Below are positions 18,004-27,628 of a stretch of 64,000 nucleotides of DNA, in pieces. The notes beneath the pieces were generated by a model that was not told where the DNA came from, made no database searches, and was given only the letters and a program-made list of their open reading frames with translations. The stretch lies in NCBI RefSeq assembly GCF_003667575.1, contig NZ_RCUY01000011.1, positions 186,001-250,000 on the forward strand, in the 5' to 3' direction. The translations under genes and the position numbers were made by a program. The stretch is from Mycetocola lacteus (GTDB lineage Bacteria; Actinomycetota; Actinomycetes; Actinomycetales; Microbacteriaceae). Positions within the stretch are counted from its first letter, which is position 1. Every line of letters starts with the position of its first letter.

Positions 18004-18888
18004 TCATCCGCCGTCGTGGCGGACACTGGAGGCGGTGTCCACGGTGTCTCGGACGGCATCGCCCACAACCGATACCGCCAGAACCGTGATGATGAGCGCC
18101 AGGGCCGGATACAGAAACAGCCATGAACGCGTGGTCGCGGCCGGGGCCCCGGTCGCCAGCAGGCTGCCCAGTGACAGGTCGGGAGCCTGAATCCCCAGAC
18201 CAAAGAAGGACAGCCCGGCCTCGGCAAGAATTGCCACCGAAACCCCGACGGTCGCGTCGATGATCAGCAGTGAGGCAATGTTGGGCAGGATATGCCGGGC
18301 GATGATCCGCCGCGTCGGAACTCCCAGATAGCGTGCCGCCACAACAAACTCTCGCTCTCGCAGCGACCGGGTTTGGCCGCGCACCACCTGGGCCATGATC
18401 ATCCAGCCGAACCCGGCCAGATACAGCGTCATCGTGAACCAGGATGATCCGCGAAACAGCGGGCTGATCAGAGCGAGGAGTAGGAGCCCGGGCAGCACCA
18501 GCAGCAACCGGATCAGGCCCGAGATGAGGCGGTCGATGGATCCCCCGGCATAGCCTGCCAGGGACCCCAGCACCGCGGCGATCAGCGTGGCACCGGGACC
18601 GGCGATCAGTCCGATCAGGAGGGAGATGCGCAGACCCGCGACCACCCGTGCATACATGTCCTGACCGATGTCATTGGTGCCCAGCCAGTGTTCGACGTCC
18701 GGGCCGACGCCGAGGGCGAGGGTGTCGCGTGCCAGCGGATCCACCGGCCACACCAGCGGACTCACGTAGAGCCAGAGGACAATCAGCAACAACGCACCGC
18801 CGCCCACCCAGAATCTCGGACGTCGGATCAGCCGACCAAGGAATCGCCCGCCGCCCGCCTTCTCCAGATGGGCGATGGTCTCACTCAT
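18004..18888 (-). CDS. Peptide-type ABC transporter permease (DppC/OppC)
   Basis: 294 residues from ATG 18888. About six transmembrane helices, with the OppC/DppC signature [14 protein letters not shown] near residue 70 and the EAA loop [26 protein letters not shown], which contacts the ATPase. It overlaps the 3' end of the fused ATPase gene by 8 bp. It pairs with the DppB-type permease at 20551-21537. Confidence 0.93.
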   Translation of the reverse strand: MSETIAHLEKAGGGRFLGRLIRRPRFWVGGGALLLIVLWLYVSPLVWPVDPLARDTLALGVGPDVEHWLGTNDIGQDMYARVVAGLRISLLIGLIAGPGATLIAAVLGSLAGYAGGSIDRLISGLIRLLLVLPGLLLLALISPLFRGSSWFTMTLYLAGFGWMIMAQVVRGQTRSLREREFVVAARYLGVPTRRIIARHILPNIASLLIIDATVGVSVAILAEAGLSFFGLGIQAPDLSLGSLLATGAPAATTRSWLFLYPALALIITVLAVSVVGDAVRDTVDTASSVRHDGG

Positions 18889-20554
18889 GGAGGCCCCCGA
18901 TCGTGCGGTGGGTGATCGGGGGTGCGCCCGCGGGTTGGGAGTGCTCGGTCGGTGCCGGGGCCCGCGGGATGGCCGCAATCAGGCTGCGGGTATACGCGTG
19001 CCGAGGGGTACCCAGCACCGTCGAGGTTGCCCCGGCCTCCACAATCTCCCCCCGAAACATTACCGCCGTGCGCTGAGCAATCTCGCGCACCGTGGCCAGG
19101 TCGTGGGCGATCAGCAGATAGCCGATGCCGGTCTCCTCCTGTAACCGGATCAGCAGGTCCAGAATCTCCCCGCGCACACCCACATCCAGGGCCGAGAGCG
19201 GTTCATCCAAGACCAGCAGCCGGGGTGTGGCCGCCAACGCCCGCGCCAGCTGCACACGCTGACGCTGACCACCGGAGAGTTCGTGGGCAGCGCGCGAGCG
19301 CAGGACGGCCGAGAGTTCGACCCGGCCCAGGAGCTCCGCAACCTCGCGGGTGCGCTGCGACGCGTCGCGGGTCTGCGGGAGCGCCTCGGAGATCAACTGT
19401 TCCACGTTCATCCGCGGATCCAACGCTCCCGAAGCATCCTGAAAGACCATCTGCACGTCCGGACGCAGCCGGGCGCGTTCGCGGCGGCTGAGGGTCGCCA
19501 CGTCACGCCCCTCGATCGTGATGGTTCCCCCGGTCGGGGCCTGGAGCTCCAGGATTGCCCGGGCGGTGCTGGTCTTTCCGCTCCCCGACTCACCCACCAG
19601 CGCGAGGGTTTGCCCCCGGTTGAGCGCAAACGAGATCCCGCGCACGGCATGCACCGATGTCCCCCGCACTGTGCGGGCACGCGGATAGCGTACGTGAAGG
19701 TTTTCCACGCGCAGCAGGGTGCCGACCGGTTCCGTCACGGCCGGCTCGGCCGTCGGTATGACGCGCGCTCTCTCCCAGGCAAACCGGGAAGCCGCGGCGA
19801 CCAGGGACGAGGTATACCCATCGGTGGGGGCACCCAGGATGATCGCGGTTCGCGCGCTCTCACGCACCCGGCCCGCCCGCATCACCACGGTGCGGTCGGC
19901 CTCGGCCGCGACGATTCCCAGGTCGTGGGTCACCAGCAGAATCGCGGTCCCGGTCCGCTCGCGCACCCTCCGCAGGACCTCAAGAATCTGCGCCTGCACG
20001 GTCATGTCCAGCGCGGTCGTCGGCTCATCGGCGATCAGCAGGGCCGGATCATGGGCGATGGCCATCGCGATCATCGCTCGCTGCCGCATTCCACCGGAGT
20101 ACTCGTGCGGGTAGGCGGCCAGGTTCTGTTGGTTCGGTTCGAGATCCACCAGGCGGAGCAGTTCGGCCACACGCGCGTCGACTCGGGCGCGTCCCAGGCC
20201 GGGCGCGTGGATCCGGATGGCCTCGCGAAGCTGCGCGGCCACGCGACGTACCGGATTCAACGCGAGCAGAGGATCCTGAAAGATCATCGCGACCCGGCGT
20301 CCCCGCAGCCGCGACATGGCCGCATCATCGCCCACCGGGAGCGGCAGTCCATCCAGGACGATCTCTCCCGTGACCCGGGCAGAACCGGGCAGCAGCCCCA
20401 TGATGGCGAGTGCGGTGAGGGTTTTCCCCGAACCCGTTTCACCCACCAGGGCGACGCACTCCCCCGCGCGAATACTCAGCGAAACACCGTCCACCGGGGT
20501 GGCGGAGGCGAAAGCGACCCGGAGGTTATCCACGCTCAGCAGCGGTGCGGTCAT
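18881..20554 (-). CDS. Fused double ATPase of peptide ABC transporter (DppD-DppF type)
   Basis: 557 residues holding two complete ABC ATPase domains. First: Walker A GETGSGKT near 40, signature YSGGMRQR, Walker [12 protein letters not shown]. Second: Walker A GESGSGKT near 320, signature LSGGQRQR, Walker [12 protein letters not shown]. One polypeptide therefore supplies both ATP sites. ATG 20554 overlaps the upstream permease stop by four bases. Longer in-frame starts fall inside that permease and are unlikely. Confidence 0.93.
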   Translation of the reverse strand: MTAPLLSVDNLRVAFASATPVDGVSLSIRAGECVALVGETGSGKTLTALAIMGLLPGSARVTGEIVLDGLPLPVGDDAAMSRLRGRRVAMIFQDPLLALNPVRRVAAQLREAIRIHAPGLGRARVDARVAELLRLVDLEPNQQNLAAYPHEYSGGMRQRAMIAMAIAHDPALLIADEPTTALDMTVQAQILEVLRRVRERTGTAILLVTHDLGIVAAEADRTVVMRAGRVRESARTAIILGAPTDGYTSSLVAAASRFAWERARVIPTAEPAVTEPVGTLLRVENLHVRYPRARTVRGTSVHAVRGISFALNRGQTLALVGESGSGKTSTARAILELQAPTGGTITIEGRDVATLSRRERARLRPDVQMVFQDASGALDPRMNVEQLISEALPQTRDASQRTREVAELLGRVELSAVLRSRAAHELSGGQRQRVQLARALAATPRLLVLDEPLSALDVGVRGEILDLLIRLQEETGIGYLLIAHDLATVREIAQRTAVMFRGEIVEAGATSTVLGTPRHAYTRSLIAAIPRAPAPTEHSQPAGAPPITHRTIGGLHE

Positions 20555-21537
20555 CGGGCACCCCGAACCCGCGGATCCAGGAGCCCAAACAGCACATCCG
20601 ACAGGCTCGCGGCAATCAACAGCACAACCGAGACAAATGCGGTGCCGCCGGCGATGGCATTGATGTCGCCCTGACCGATGCTGGAAACCAGGTAGCGGCC
20701 CACCCCGTTCCAGGAAAAAACGATCTCGATGGCCGCCGATCCGGCGATCAGCGTGCCCAGGCTGTAGGCGAGGAACGTGGACATCGGGATGATCGCCACC
20801 CGCACGCCGTGTCGCCAAATTGCCTGCGTGCGCCGCAGTCCCTTGGCCCGGGCCGTCCGAATATATTCGGCCGACAGCACATCAAGCATCGCCGAGCGCT
20901 GCACCCGGGAGTAGCCGGCAGCCCCGATCAACACCAGCACCAGGGTGGGTAAGACCAGATGCCCGATCCGGTCGCCGAGCAGCGCGAGCCCGGTTTGTCC
21001 CGCCTCTCCCCCCTCCCCGGTGAACTCGAGAAACTGGAATCCAAGCGCCGAATTGAGTGCAGTGGCGGCGATCATCAACAGGATCGCCAGCACGAAGGTC
21101 GGGGTCGCGAACACCACATAGGAGAGGATCCCCACAACCTGGTCGGAGAGCCGGTACTGGCGAACGGCACCCCACACGCCCAGGCCGATGCCCACAATCG
21201 CCGCCAGCAGCGATCCGATCACCAGCAGCCGCAGGCTTGTGCCCGCACGTCCGGCGATCTCCTGGGTGATGTTCTCCCCGGCGAGCCCCCTGCCCAGATT
21301 GCCCTCCCACAGGATGCCGCGCGCCCACGCACCCAGGCGGCTCAGCACCGGCTCCCGCGGGTCCGCACCGATGGCCGCCAGCTTGGCCGCGATCGCATCG
21401 GGTCCCAGGGGCGGGGTCTGGAGGCGAAAGCGCGCTCCGGGGTCCATCACCAGGCTCGCCACCACATACGAGAGGGCGGTGGCCAGGACCACCAGCACCG
21501 TGTTGATGCCGAGTCGGCGTGCCAAAAACCCGAGCAT
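20551..21537 (-). CDS. Peptide-type ABC transporter permease (DppB/OppB)
   Basis: 328 residues, six helices. N-terminal [21 protein letters not shown] and the EAA loop [23 protein letters not shown] identify the DppB/OppB class. First gene of the operon dppB, fused ATPase, dppC, binding protein. No good ribosome-binding site is obvious; the ATG at 21537 matches the family N-terminus. Confidence 0.92.
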   Translation of the reverse strand: MLGFLARRLGINTVLVVLATALSYVVASLVMDPGARFRLQTPPLGPDAIAAKLAAIGADPREPVLSRLGAWARGILWEGNLGRGLAGENITQEIAGRAGTSLRLLVIGSLLAAIVGIGLGVWGAVRQYRLSDQVVGILSYVVFATPTFVLAILLMIAATALNSALGFQFLEFTGEGGEAGQTGLALLGDRIGHLVLPTLVLVLIGAAGYSRVQRSAMLDVLSAEYIRTARAKGLRRTQAIWRHGVRVAIIPMSTFLAYSLGTLIAGSAAIEIVFSWNGVGRYLVSSIGQGDINAIAGGTAFVSVVLLIAASLSDVLFGLLDPRVRGAR

Positions 21538-21705
21538 GGTTCAGGCTCGGCGTTCGCGAGTGCATGGGTTCGTCATGCATCCATCAAACGCGCAAATTAC
21601 TGGGTTTAGGCGGTGTGCCCGGAACGGAAATATGCGTCAATAAACTCGGGGTTTAGCCACACCCGCATGATACTGTTGCGGGCCGATGCCCGGGCTCTGG
21701 CAGCC

Positions 21706-22257
21706 CTAGATCAGGCTGAGGACACTCCAGAGGATGAGAACAACGCCAACCGCGATCGCCGGGATATTCCAGGTAACCAGCGCGGAATCGCCCTGGGAGC
21801 GCACCCGCCCCTCATGCCAGACATGGGTCAGATGCTCGAGCGGAGTGCGGGCGGCCGCACCGGTGCCGGACGCCGCCTGAGATCCACGCGGACGCTTCGC
21901 ATTCGGGCCACCCCACGCCTTGATCGGTGCGCCGGTCTTCAACGTGAAGACAAACTGCTGGTGATCGGTGATGGTGCGCACCGCCGACCACGGGAACTCA
22001 TAGCGCTTAAACACGTTGTAGACCACAACCGCGCGATCGGAATAGCCGATATACGGCTGGAAGGCGGCAACATAGAGCACCCAGAGCACCAGCAGCACCC
22101 ACGGCAGAGCCGAGAAGACCACGTCCCAGGCTCCACGCACCGCTGAATCTCCCAGCAGGTAGAGCGCCACGGCGATAAACGCATAAAAAGCGACGACGCC
22201 CCCACGGCCTCGCATGATGAACAGGTTGTCCGGACGCCGGGGAAAGAATCGCTTCAC
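21706..22257 (-). CDS. PH-like domain membrane protein
   Basis: 183 residues. Two helices (about 21-40 and 46-66), a beta-rich PH-like part (GYSDRAVVVYNVFKRYEFPWSAVRTI to KAWGGP, about 70-118), a linker, an amphipathic stretch LEHLTHVWHEG and a final helix (about 163-182). The architecture matches the plus-strand gene at 24139, on the other side of the ABC ATPase gene, so the two are probably distant paralogues. Function unknown. Confidence 0.8.
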   Translation of the reverse strand: MKRFFPRRPDNLFIMRGRGGVVAFYAFIAVALYLLGDSAVRGAWDVVFSALPWVLLVLWVLYVAAFQPYIGYSDRAVVVYNVFKRYEFPWSAVRTITDHQQFVFTLKTGAPIKAWGGPNAKRPRGSQAASGTGAAARTPLEHLTHVWHEGRVRSQGDSALVTWNIPAIAVGVVLILWSVLSLI

Positions 22258-22301
22258 GCGCCCAGTCTACAAGCCTTCGTCCTCCCCACCGACACGCAAA
22301 A

Positions 22302-22342
22302 ACGCTCCGGCCCGAACACCGAGGGTGTTCGGGCCGGAGCGT
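22302..22342 (-). terminator. Strong terminator after oppDF
   Basis: A 19-bp near-perfect stem (22302-22320 with 22324-22342) around a 3-base loop; on the minus strand it is followed by a T5 run. It ends the fused ATPase gene transcript. Confidence 0.9.
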
Positions 22343-22354
22343 GTGCGCTGTGAC

Positions 22355-24052
22355 CTAGGCCGCGGTGTCTCCGGCGTCCAGCAGGGCACGACGCTCGGCA
22401 CGACGCGCGCGCTGTGCATCGGGGTCCGGGACCGGGATGGCCGCGATCAGGCGACGGGTGTACGGGTCCTTCGGGGAGCGCAGGATCTCATCGCGCGAAC
22501 CGATCTCCACAATCTTTCCGTGGTGCATCACGGCGATGCGGTCGGCCATGATGTCAACCACGGCCAGGTCGTGGGTGATGAAGAGGCAGGCGAACTGCAT
22601 CTCGGCCTGCAGCTCCTTGAGCAGCTCCAGCACGGTGGCCTGCACCGACACGTCCAGAGCCGAGGTGGGCTCATCGGCAACCAGCAGCTTGGGCTTCAGC
22701 GACAGGGCGCGGGCGATACCCACACGCTGCTTCTGTCCACCCGAGAGCTCGTGCGGGAAACGGTTGCGGTAGCTGCGGGGCAGCTTCACACTGTCCAGCA
22801 GCGACTCGACCTTACGGTCCAGCTCGGCACCCTTGGCCACACCGGCCAGCAGCATCGGCTCACCGATGCTCACACCGATCGGCAGACGCGGGTTCAGCGA
22901 GGACGACGGGTCCTGGAACACGATGCCCACCTGGCGACGCAGCTTCTTCAGCAGCGCGCGACTGTGCTGGCTGAGGTCGATGTCCGCCACGTCGAGGTGG
23001 CCACCGGCGATGGGCTGCAGACCGATCGAGGCACGGCCGATGGTCGACTTACCCGAACCGGACTCGCCCACCAGACCCAGGATCTCGCCCTGACGAATCT
23101 CGAAGGACACCTCGTCCACGGCGCGGAAGGCACCGAGCTTACCGCGCGAGGCGTACTCGATGACAACCTTGTCCAGGGTCAGCACGGGCTTGCTGGTGTC
23201 GGCCGGCGGTGCCACCACAATCGGGGCGTCCGGATCGATCACGGCCGGGCTCACGCTCAGGTGCGGCACGGCGTCCAGCAGCGCCTGGGTGTAGGGGTGT
23301 TTGGGAGCGGCGAATACCTGGTGGACATCTCCCTGCTCGACGATCTCACCCTGACGCATCACGACGATGCGGTCGGCGAGGTCGGCCACCACACCCATGT
23401 CGTGGGTGATCAGCAGGACGGCCGAGTTCAGGCGGTCCTTAAGGTTACGGATCAGGTCCAGGATCTCGGCCTGCACGGTCACATCCAGAGCCGTGGTGGG
23501 CTCGTCCGCGATCAGCAGGGTCGGGTCCAGTGCCAGAGCCTGGGCGATCATCACGCGCTGACGCTGACCACCGGAGAGCTGGTGCGGGTAGGAGTCGAAC
23601 GCCTTCTTCGGGTCCGGCAGCTCCACCATCTTCAGCAGCTCGATCGCACGCTCGGCGGCGGGCGCGGGGAGCATGTTGGTGTGCACCCGGATGGTCTCCA
23701 CGATCTGGAAGCCCACGGTGTACACCGGGTTCAGCGCGGTCATCGGCTCCTGGAAGATGGCCGAAACCTTACTTCCGCGGATGGACTGCATCTTCTTGGC
23801 GCTGAGACCGGTGATCTCCTCGCCCTCAAGCTTGATGCTGCCTCGGACGCGGCTGTTCTTGGGCAGCAGGTCGAGGATCGCCATCGAGCTGGCGCTCTTA
23901 CCCGAACCCGATTCACCCACAACGGCCACAACCTCGCCGGGGGCGATGTGGTAGTTCAGCTTCTTGGCGGCGGGAACCCAGGCCCCATCTACACCAAAAT
24001 CTACGCTCAGGTCGGTAATCTCCAAGACCGGCGGCTTCTGTGTGTCGCTCAC
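22355..24052 (-). CDS. oppDF: Fused double ATPase of oligopeptide ABC transporter (OppD-OppF type)
   Basis: 565 residues with two ABC ATPase domains. First: GESGSGKS near 50, [21 protein letters not shown]. Second: GESGSGKS near 320, [21 protein letters not shown]. Energises oligopeptide import together with the OppB/OppC genes at 24786-27408. A plus-strand PH-like gene separates it from oppC, so the opp operon is interrupted and oppDF needs its own promoter or read-through opposite that gene. Confidence 0.94.
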   Translation of the reverse strand: MSDTQKPPVLEITDLSVDFGVDGAWVPAAKKLNYHIAPGEVVAVVGESGSGKSASSMAILDLLPKNSRVRGSIKLEGEEITGLSAKKMQSIRGSKVSAIFQEPMTALNPVYTVGFQIVETIRVHTNMLPAPAAERAIELLKMVELPDPKKAFDSYPHQLSGGQRQRVMIAQALALDPTLLIADEPTTALDVTVQAEILDLIRNLKDRLNSAVLLITHDMGVVADLADRIVVMRQGEIVEQGDVHQVFAAPKHPYTQALLDAVPHLSVSPAVIDPDAPIVVAPPADTSKPVLTLDKVVIEYASRGKLGAFRAVDEVSFEIRQGEILGLVGESGSGKSTIGRASIGLQPIAGGHLDVADIDLSQHSRALLKKLRRQVGIVFQDPSSSLNPRLPIGVSIGEPMLLAGVAKGAELDRKVESLLDSVKLPRSYRNRFPHELSGGQKQRVGIARALSLKPKLLVADEPTSALDVSVQATVLELLKELQAEMQFACLFITHDLAVVDIMADRIAVMHHGKIVEIGSRDEILRSPKDPYTRRLIAAIPVPDPDAQRARRAERRALLDAGDTAA

Positions 24053-24138
24053 GAGCGCTTCCTTCCCGACGCGACCAGAAGGCCGCGCTGTGTGTTCTCA
24101 TCTTGGTGCTGCGCACCAGGTACTGGGAGGATGGGGAG

Positions 24139-24753
24139 ATGCACGATGATCTCCGCACCCAGGTTTACTATTCTCGTTTTAATCGCGTCCTGGCCATTCT
24201 GGTCTGGACGCTGTGTGCCGCGCTGTTGGTGATCGTGGCCCTGATGCCGGAAACCTCGCGAACCCTCGGGTCCGTGCTGCTGCCGCTCTACATTGCCGCC
24301 GCGGTATTCATCGTGCTGTGGGCGCCCAGACTCGTGGTGAACGATCTGGGAACCACTATTCACAATGTGAGCCGCACCATCACGATACCCTGGGCCGCGC
24401 TGATTCACGTGGACACCAAGTTCGCTCTGTCGCTGCATGTCCCCGATCGTAAGTTCGAGGTCTGGGTGGCACCGGCCCCCGGAGCGATGTCCGCCCAGCG
24501 CACCCTGCGCCGCGAACGGGCGCAGCTTCGTGCGACGGGCATGGGCTCGTCCGTCCGGCCGGGCGACCTGCCCACCAGCGATTCGGGTGGAGCGGCCGCG
24601 CTGGTGCGCGGCCGCTGGACCGAACTGCGTGAGGCAGGCCGCATCGAAGCCGGACAGGCCCAGGGCACTCGGGTTAGCGTCGCATGGCGACTGACCAACC
24701 TGATTGTGCTGGTGGGCGGTGCCGTTCTGGTCATTGTGGGTTTCACCCTCTGA
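24139..24753 (+). CDS. PH-like domain membrane protein
   Basis: 204 residues from ATG 24139, with a GGGAG ribosome-binding site. Two helices (about 17-36 and 44-64), PH-like region (NDLGTTIHNVSRTITIPWAALIHV, about 68-115), a helical, charged linker ending in RGRWTELREAG and a final helix (about 183-202). Same layout as the protein at 21706-22257. It is the only plus-strand gene inside the opp region. Function unknown; a PH domain that scaffolds membrane complexes is the usual speculation. Confidence 0.8.
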   Translation: MHDDLRTQVYYSRFNRVLAILVWTLCAALLVIVALMPETSRTLGSVLLPLYIAAAVFIVLWAPRLVVNDLGTTIHNVSRTITIPWAALIHVDTKFALSLHVPDRKFEVWVAPAPGAMSAQRTLRRERAQLRATGMGSSVRPGDLPTSDSGGAAALVRGRWTELREAGRIEAGQAQGTRVSVAWRLTNLIVLVGGAVLVIVGFTL

Positions 24754-24785
24754 CCAGAACGGTGTCCGGTTCGGCCTGATCATCA

Positions 24786-25811
24786 TTACTTGGACTCGGC
24801 CGCGCGGTTCTTCCGGCTCAGCTTGAAGCGCTTCTGACGCGGGTCGAAGGCGTCACGCAGTCCATCACCGATGAAGTTAACCAGCAGGGCCAGCACCACG
24901 ATGAAGGCACCGGGCCACCAGTACAGCCACGGGCGGGTGGCGAATGCACTCTGGTTGTCGGAGATCAGCAGACCCAGCGACACGTCCGGCGACTTGATAC
25001 CGAAGCCGAGGTAGCTGAGGCCGGTCTCCAGGAGGATGGCCGAGGCTGCCAGCAGGGTGGCCGACACGATCACCACACCCACGGCGTTGGGCAGAATGTG
25101 GCGGAAGATGATGCGGGCATCGCTTGCACCGGCCACTCGCGCGGCCTCCACAAACTCGCGCTCACGCAGCGAGAGGAACTCGGCGCGTACCAGACGGGCG
25201 ATACCCATCCAGGACACCAGACCCAGCAGGATGGCGAGGATCCACACACCCAGCGAGCTTCCGGCGTTGTTTGCGGTGCTACCCACAACCGCACCGATCA
25301 CGATCGCGGGGATCACGATGAAGATGTCGGTGATGCGCATCAGGACGGCGTCAACCCAGCCGCGGTAGTACCCGGCGATGGCACCAACGACGGTACCCAC
25401 AACGGTTCCCACGCCACCGATAACCAGCATGACCACAACCGAGTTCTGGATGCCACGCATGGTCATGGCGAAGTAGTCCACACCGATTCGGCTCTGACCA
25501 AACGGGTGGTCACCGAACTGGATACCGGAGCCGCCGAGCCACTTGGGTACAACCGACAGGGTTGCTGCTCCACCGTTGACCAGGTCGTTGAGGTCGCGGT
25601 AGTTGTGCTTCCACCAGCCGGGGATCGGACCGAAGCCCACCGAGGTGAACGCGAAGATGATCAGGGCCAGCAGGAGGAAGATCGAGACAACGGAGATGCG
25701 GTTTTCCAGGAAGCGGCTGAAGATCAGCTGTCCCTGGCTCTTGCCCTTGACCTCGGCGGGAGCAACCGCTGCGGCGGGGGCTCCTTCGGGAGAATTAGTA
25801 GTCTGAGTCAT
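24786..25811 (-). CDS. oppC: Oligopeptide ABC transporter permease OppC
   Basis: 341 residues. About 35 polar N-terminal residues, then six helices. The EAA loop EREFVEAARVAGASDARIIFRHILPN and the C-terminal motif GDGLRDAFDPRQKRF are typical of OppC. A longer periplasmic loop (residues about 60-110) contains HNYRDLNDLVNGG, similar to other actinobacterial OppC. Lies 55 bp after oppB. Confidence 0.94.
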   Translation of the reverse strand: MTQTTNSPEGAPAAAVAPAEVKGKSQGQLIFSRFLENRISVVSIFLLLALIIFAFTSVGFGPIPGWWKHNYRDLNDLVNGGAATLSVVPKWLGGSGIQFGDHPFGQSRIGVDYFAMTMRGIQNSVVVMLVIGGVGTVVGTVVGAIAGYYRGWVDAVLMRITDIFIVIPAIVIGAVVGSTANNAGSSLGVWILAILLGLVSWMGIARLVRAEFLSLREREFVEAARVAGASDARIIFRHILPNAVGVVIVSATLLAASAILLETGLSYLGFGIKSPDVSLGLLISDNQSAFATRPWLYWWPGAFIVVLALLVNFIGDGLRDAFDPRQKRFKLSRKNRAAESK

Positions 25812-25866
25812 CGGCTGGCCTTACTCTGTGTGTTCTTCGTACGAATCTGAATCATTACCCTGGCCA

Positions 25867-27408
25867 TTAGCGCACCCGAACACGCGGGTCGAGCGCGGCG
25901 TAGGCAAGATCCGCGATGAAGTTGAATGCGATCGCCATGATTGCGATGACCACGAAGTAGCCCATGACGGGGTTCACGTCCACCCGCGCAAGCGAGGTGG
26001 AGAAGAGGCGTCCCATACCCGAGATGGCAAACACCTGCTCGGTGATAATCGCACCACCCAGCAGCGCACCGATGTCGGCGGCTACGAGCGTTGCGATCGG
26101 AATCAGCATGTTGCGGAACGCGTGACGCACCACCACGGTGCGCTCGGGCAGACCCTTGGCGCGTGCGGTGCGGATGTAGTCCTGGTTGAAGACCTCAAGC
26201 AGGCCGGCGCGTGCGTACCGGGTGTATCCGGCGAACGAGATCAGCAGCAGCGAGATGGTCGGCAGCAGCAGGTGGGTGAAGCTGTCCAGACCGGTGATCC
26301 AGACGTCTCCGGTCAGACCCGGAGTGTTGGCACCCACGGTCGCGATCGGGCGGCCGTTGATGCGCGGGTTGTTCATGTAGGCGGGCCATGCGGCCATGAA
26401 GCGATCCAGGATCACAAACAGGAATCCCAGACCCGCGGTGATCGCGGCCGCACGCATCGCCTGACCCTTGTCGGGTCCACCGGTGAAGAATCCGATGATC
26501 AGGCCGACCACGATCATCACCAGGAAGATGATGACGAGGGTTGCGGCGCTGGAGATGTTGAACAGCCCCTGCAGGAAGAAGTAGGAGATGTAGACGATCG
26601 CACCGGTCACACCGGCGGCGATCAGTGCCCGGCGGTTAGCCAGACCCGAAACGATCGCGGTGACGCCCACGGCGGTTCCGGCGATCAGAACGAACAGTCC
26701 CACCGGACCAAGGCCCGGGTGCAGGAACCAGTCGGTCAGCGACATGTAGGTGAGTACGGCAGCGGTGGCGAGGCCCGAGATGATGAACACCTTGAGTCGG
26801 CGGGCGGCGTTGCCCCCGACCAGAACCTGCCAGATTGCGGCCGAGACCACGGAGATGATCACGATGAGCACCACGCTCAATCTCGGATCATTACTGAGGA
26901 AGTTGTTGTAGCCGATCGCGATGAATTCCTTGAGCAGCACGGCCACCAGGAAGGACGGCAGCGAGAAGAGGAAGAAGCTCAGGAAGGTGATCGACAGGTC
27001 GAAACCACTGTGCTGACGCAGGGCGGTCACGATACCGACGACGATTCCCACAACCAGGGCCAGGATGAAGGCCAGGGTCACCATCTGGATGGTGGAGAAC
27101 ATTGCGTCGGGGAGAAGCGTGGTCACCGGGGCGTTGGAGAGGTTCACACCCAGGTTGCAGAGGTTCGCGAACGGGACAACACAGCCGGCAGCGCCGCCGA
27201 GCCACATCAGCCAGCGCACGGGCACCGGATCGTTCAGGTTAAGTGCTGCGATTCGTGCCTGAATCAGCTGTTCCTTGTTCGGCGCGCTACTTCCTCGAAG
27301 ATCCTGAAGCGGATCTCCCGAGCCTGCCGTCAGGATATACATGATGAAGGAGGCAGCGATCAGAATCAGGATGGATACAAAAATCCGTCGAAGGATATAA
27401 CTCGCCAT
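25867..27408 (-). CDS. oppB: Oligopeptide ABC transporter permease OppB with membrane insert
   Basis: 513 residues from ATG 27408 (MASYILRRIFVSILILIA), against about 310 in most OppB. The N-terminal part with LPDAMFSTIQMV and the C-terminal part with the EAA loop [25 protein letters not shown] are normal. Between about residues 170 and 345 lies an extra block of about six or seven predicted helices absent from E. coli OppB. Such long OppB variants occur in actinobacteria, as I recall. The longer upstream frame would cover a hairpin-rich leader and is rejected. Confidence 0.92.
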   Translation of the reverse strand: MASYILRRIFVSILILIAASFIMYILTAGSGDPLQDLRGSSAPNKEQLIQARIAALNLNDPVPVRWLMWLGGAAGCVVPFANLCNLGVNLSNAPVTTLLPDAMFSTIQMVTLAFILALVVGIVVGIVTALRQHSGFDLSITFLSFFLFSLPSFLVAVLLKEFIAIGYNNFLSNDPRLSVVLIVIISVVSAAIWQVLVGGNAARRLKVFIISGLATAAVLTYMSLTDWFLHPGLGPVGLFVLIAGTAVGVTAIVSGLANRRALIAAGVTGAIVYISYFFLQGLFNISSAATLVIIFLVMIVVGLIIGFFTGGPDKGQAMRAAAITAGLGFLFVILDRFMAAWPAYMNNPRINGRPIATVGANTPGLTGDVWITGLDSFTHLLLPTISLLLISFAGYTRYARAGLLEVFNQDYIRTARAKGLPERTVVVRHAFRNMLIPIATLVAADIGALLGGAIITEQVFAISGMGRLFSTSLARVDVNPVMGYFVVIAIMAIAFNFIADLAYAALDPRVRVR

Positions 27409-27494
27409 GTGGTCTACCTCGGAGACCGTTCGATCGATTGGATCGAACGACCCGGTTGCTTTCTGCCCGGCCGGGCTTCGGGTCCGGTGGAGTA

Positions 27495-27575
27495 GCGGCC
27501 CGGAAACACGGTAGTGTTCCGGGCCGTAACCCCACAGTGTGGGGCGCCACGGATTTTCCGCGACGCCCCACACAG
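27495..27575 (-). promoter_or_regulatory. Tandem hairpins between oppA and oppB
   Basis: Two stem-loops in the 220-bp space between oppA and oppB: a stem of about 13 bp (27495-27525) with one bulge, and a second stem TGTGGGGCG / CGCCCCACA (27538-27546 with 27570-27578). No long T-run follows either on the minus strand. Such hairpins commonly stabilise the binding-protein mRNA or partly terminate transcription so that the binding protein is made in excess over the permease. Confidence 0.6.
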
Positions 27576-27628
27576 TTCACTCTAGTTGTAACAGTATACC
27601 TATCGTTTGTTTCCGACAGGTCACAGGG

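Noticed and set aside
25828..27495. 555-residue plus-strand frame rich in His, Asp and Gln
   Set aside because: Mirror of the hydrophobic oppB coding strand; the polar composition is what the reverse of membrane-helix codons gives.
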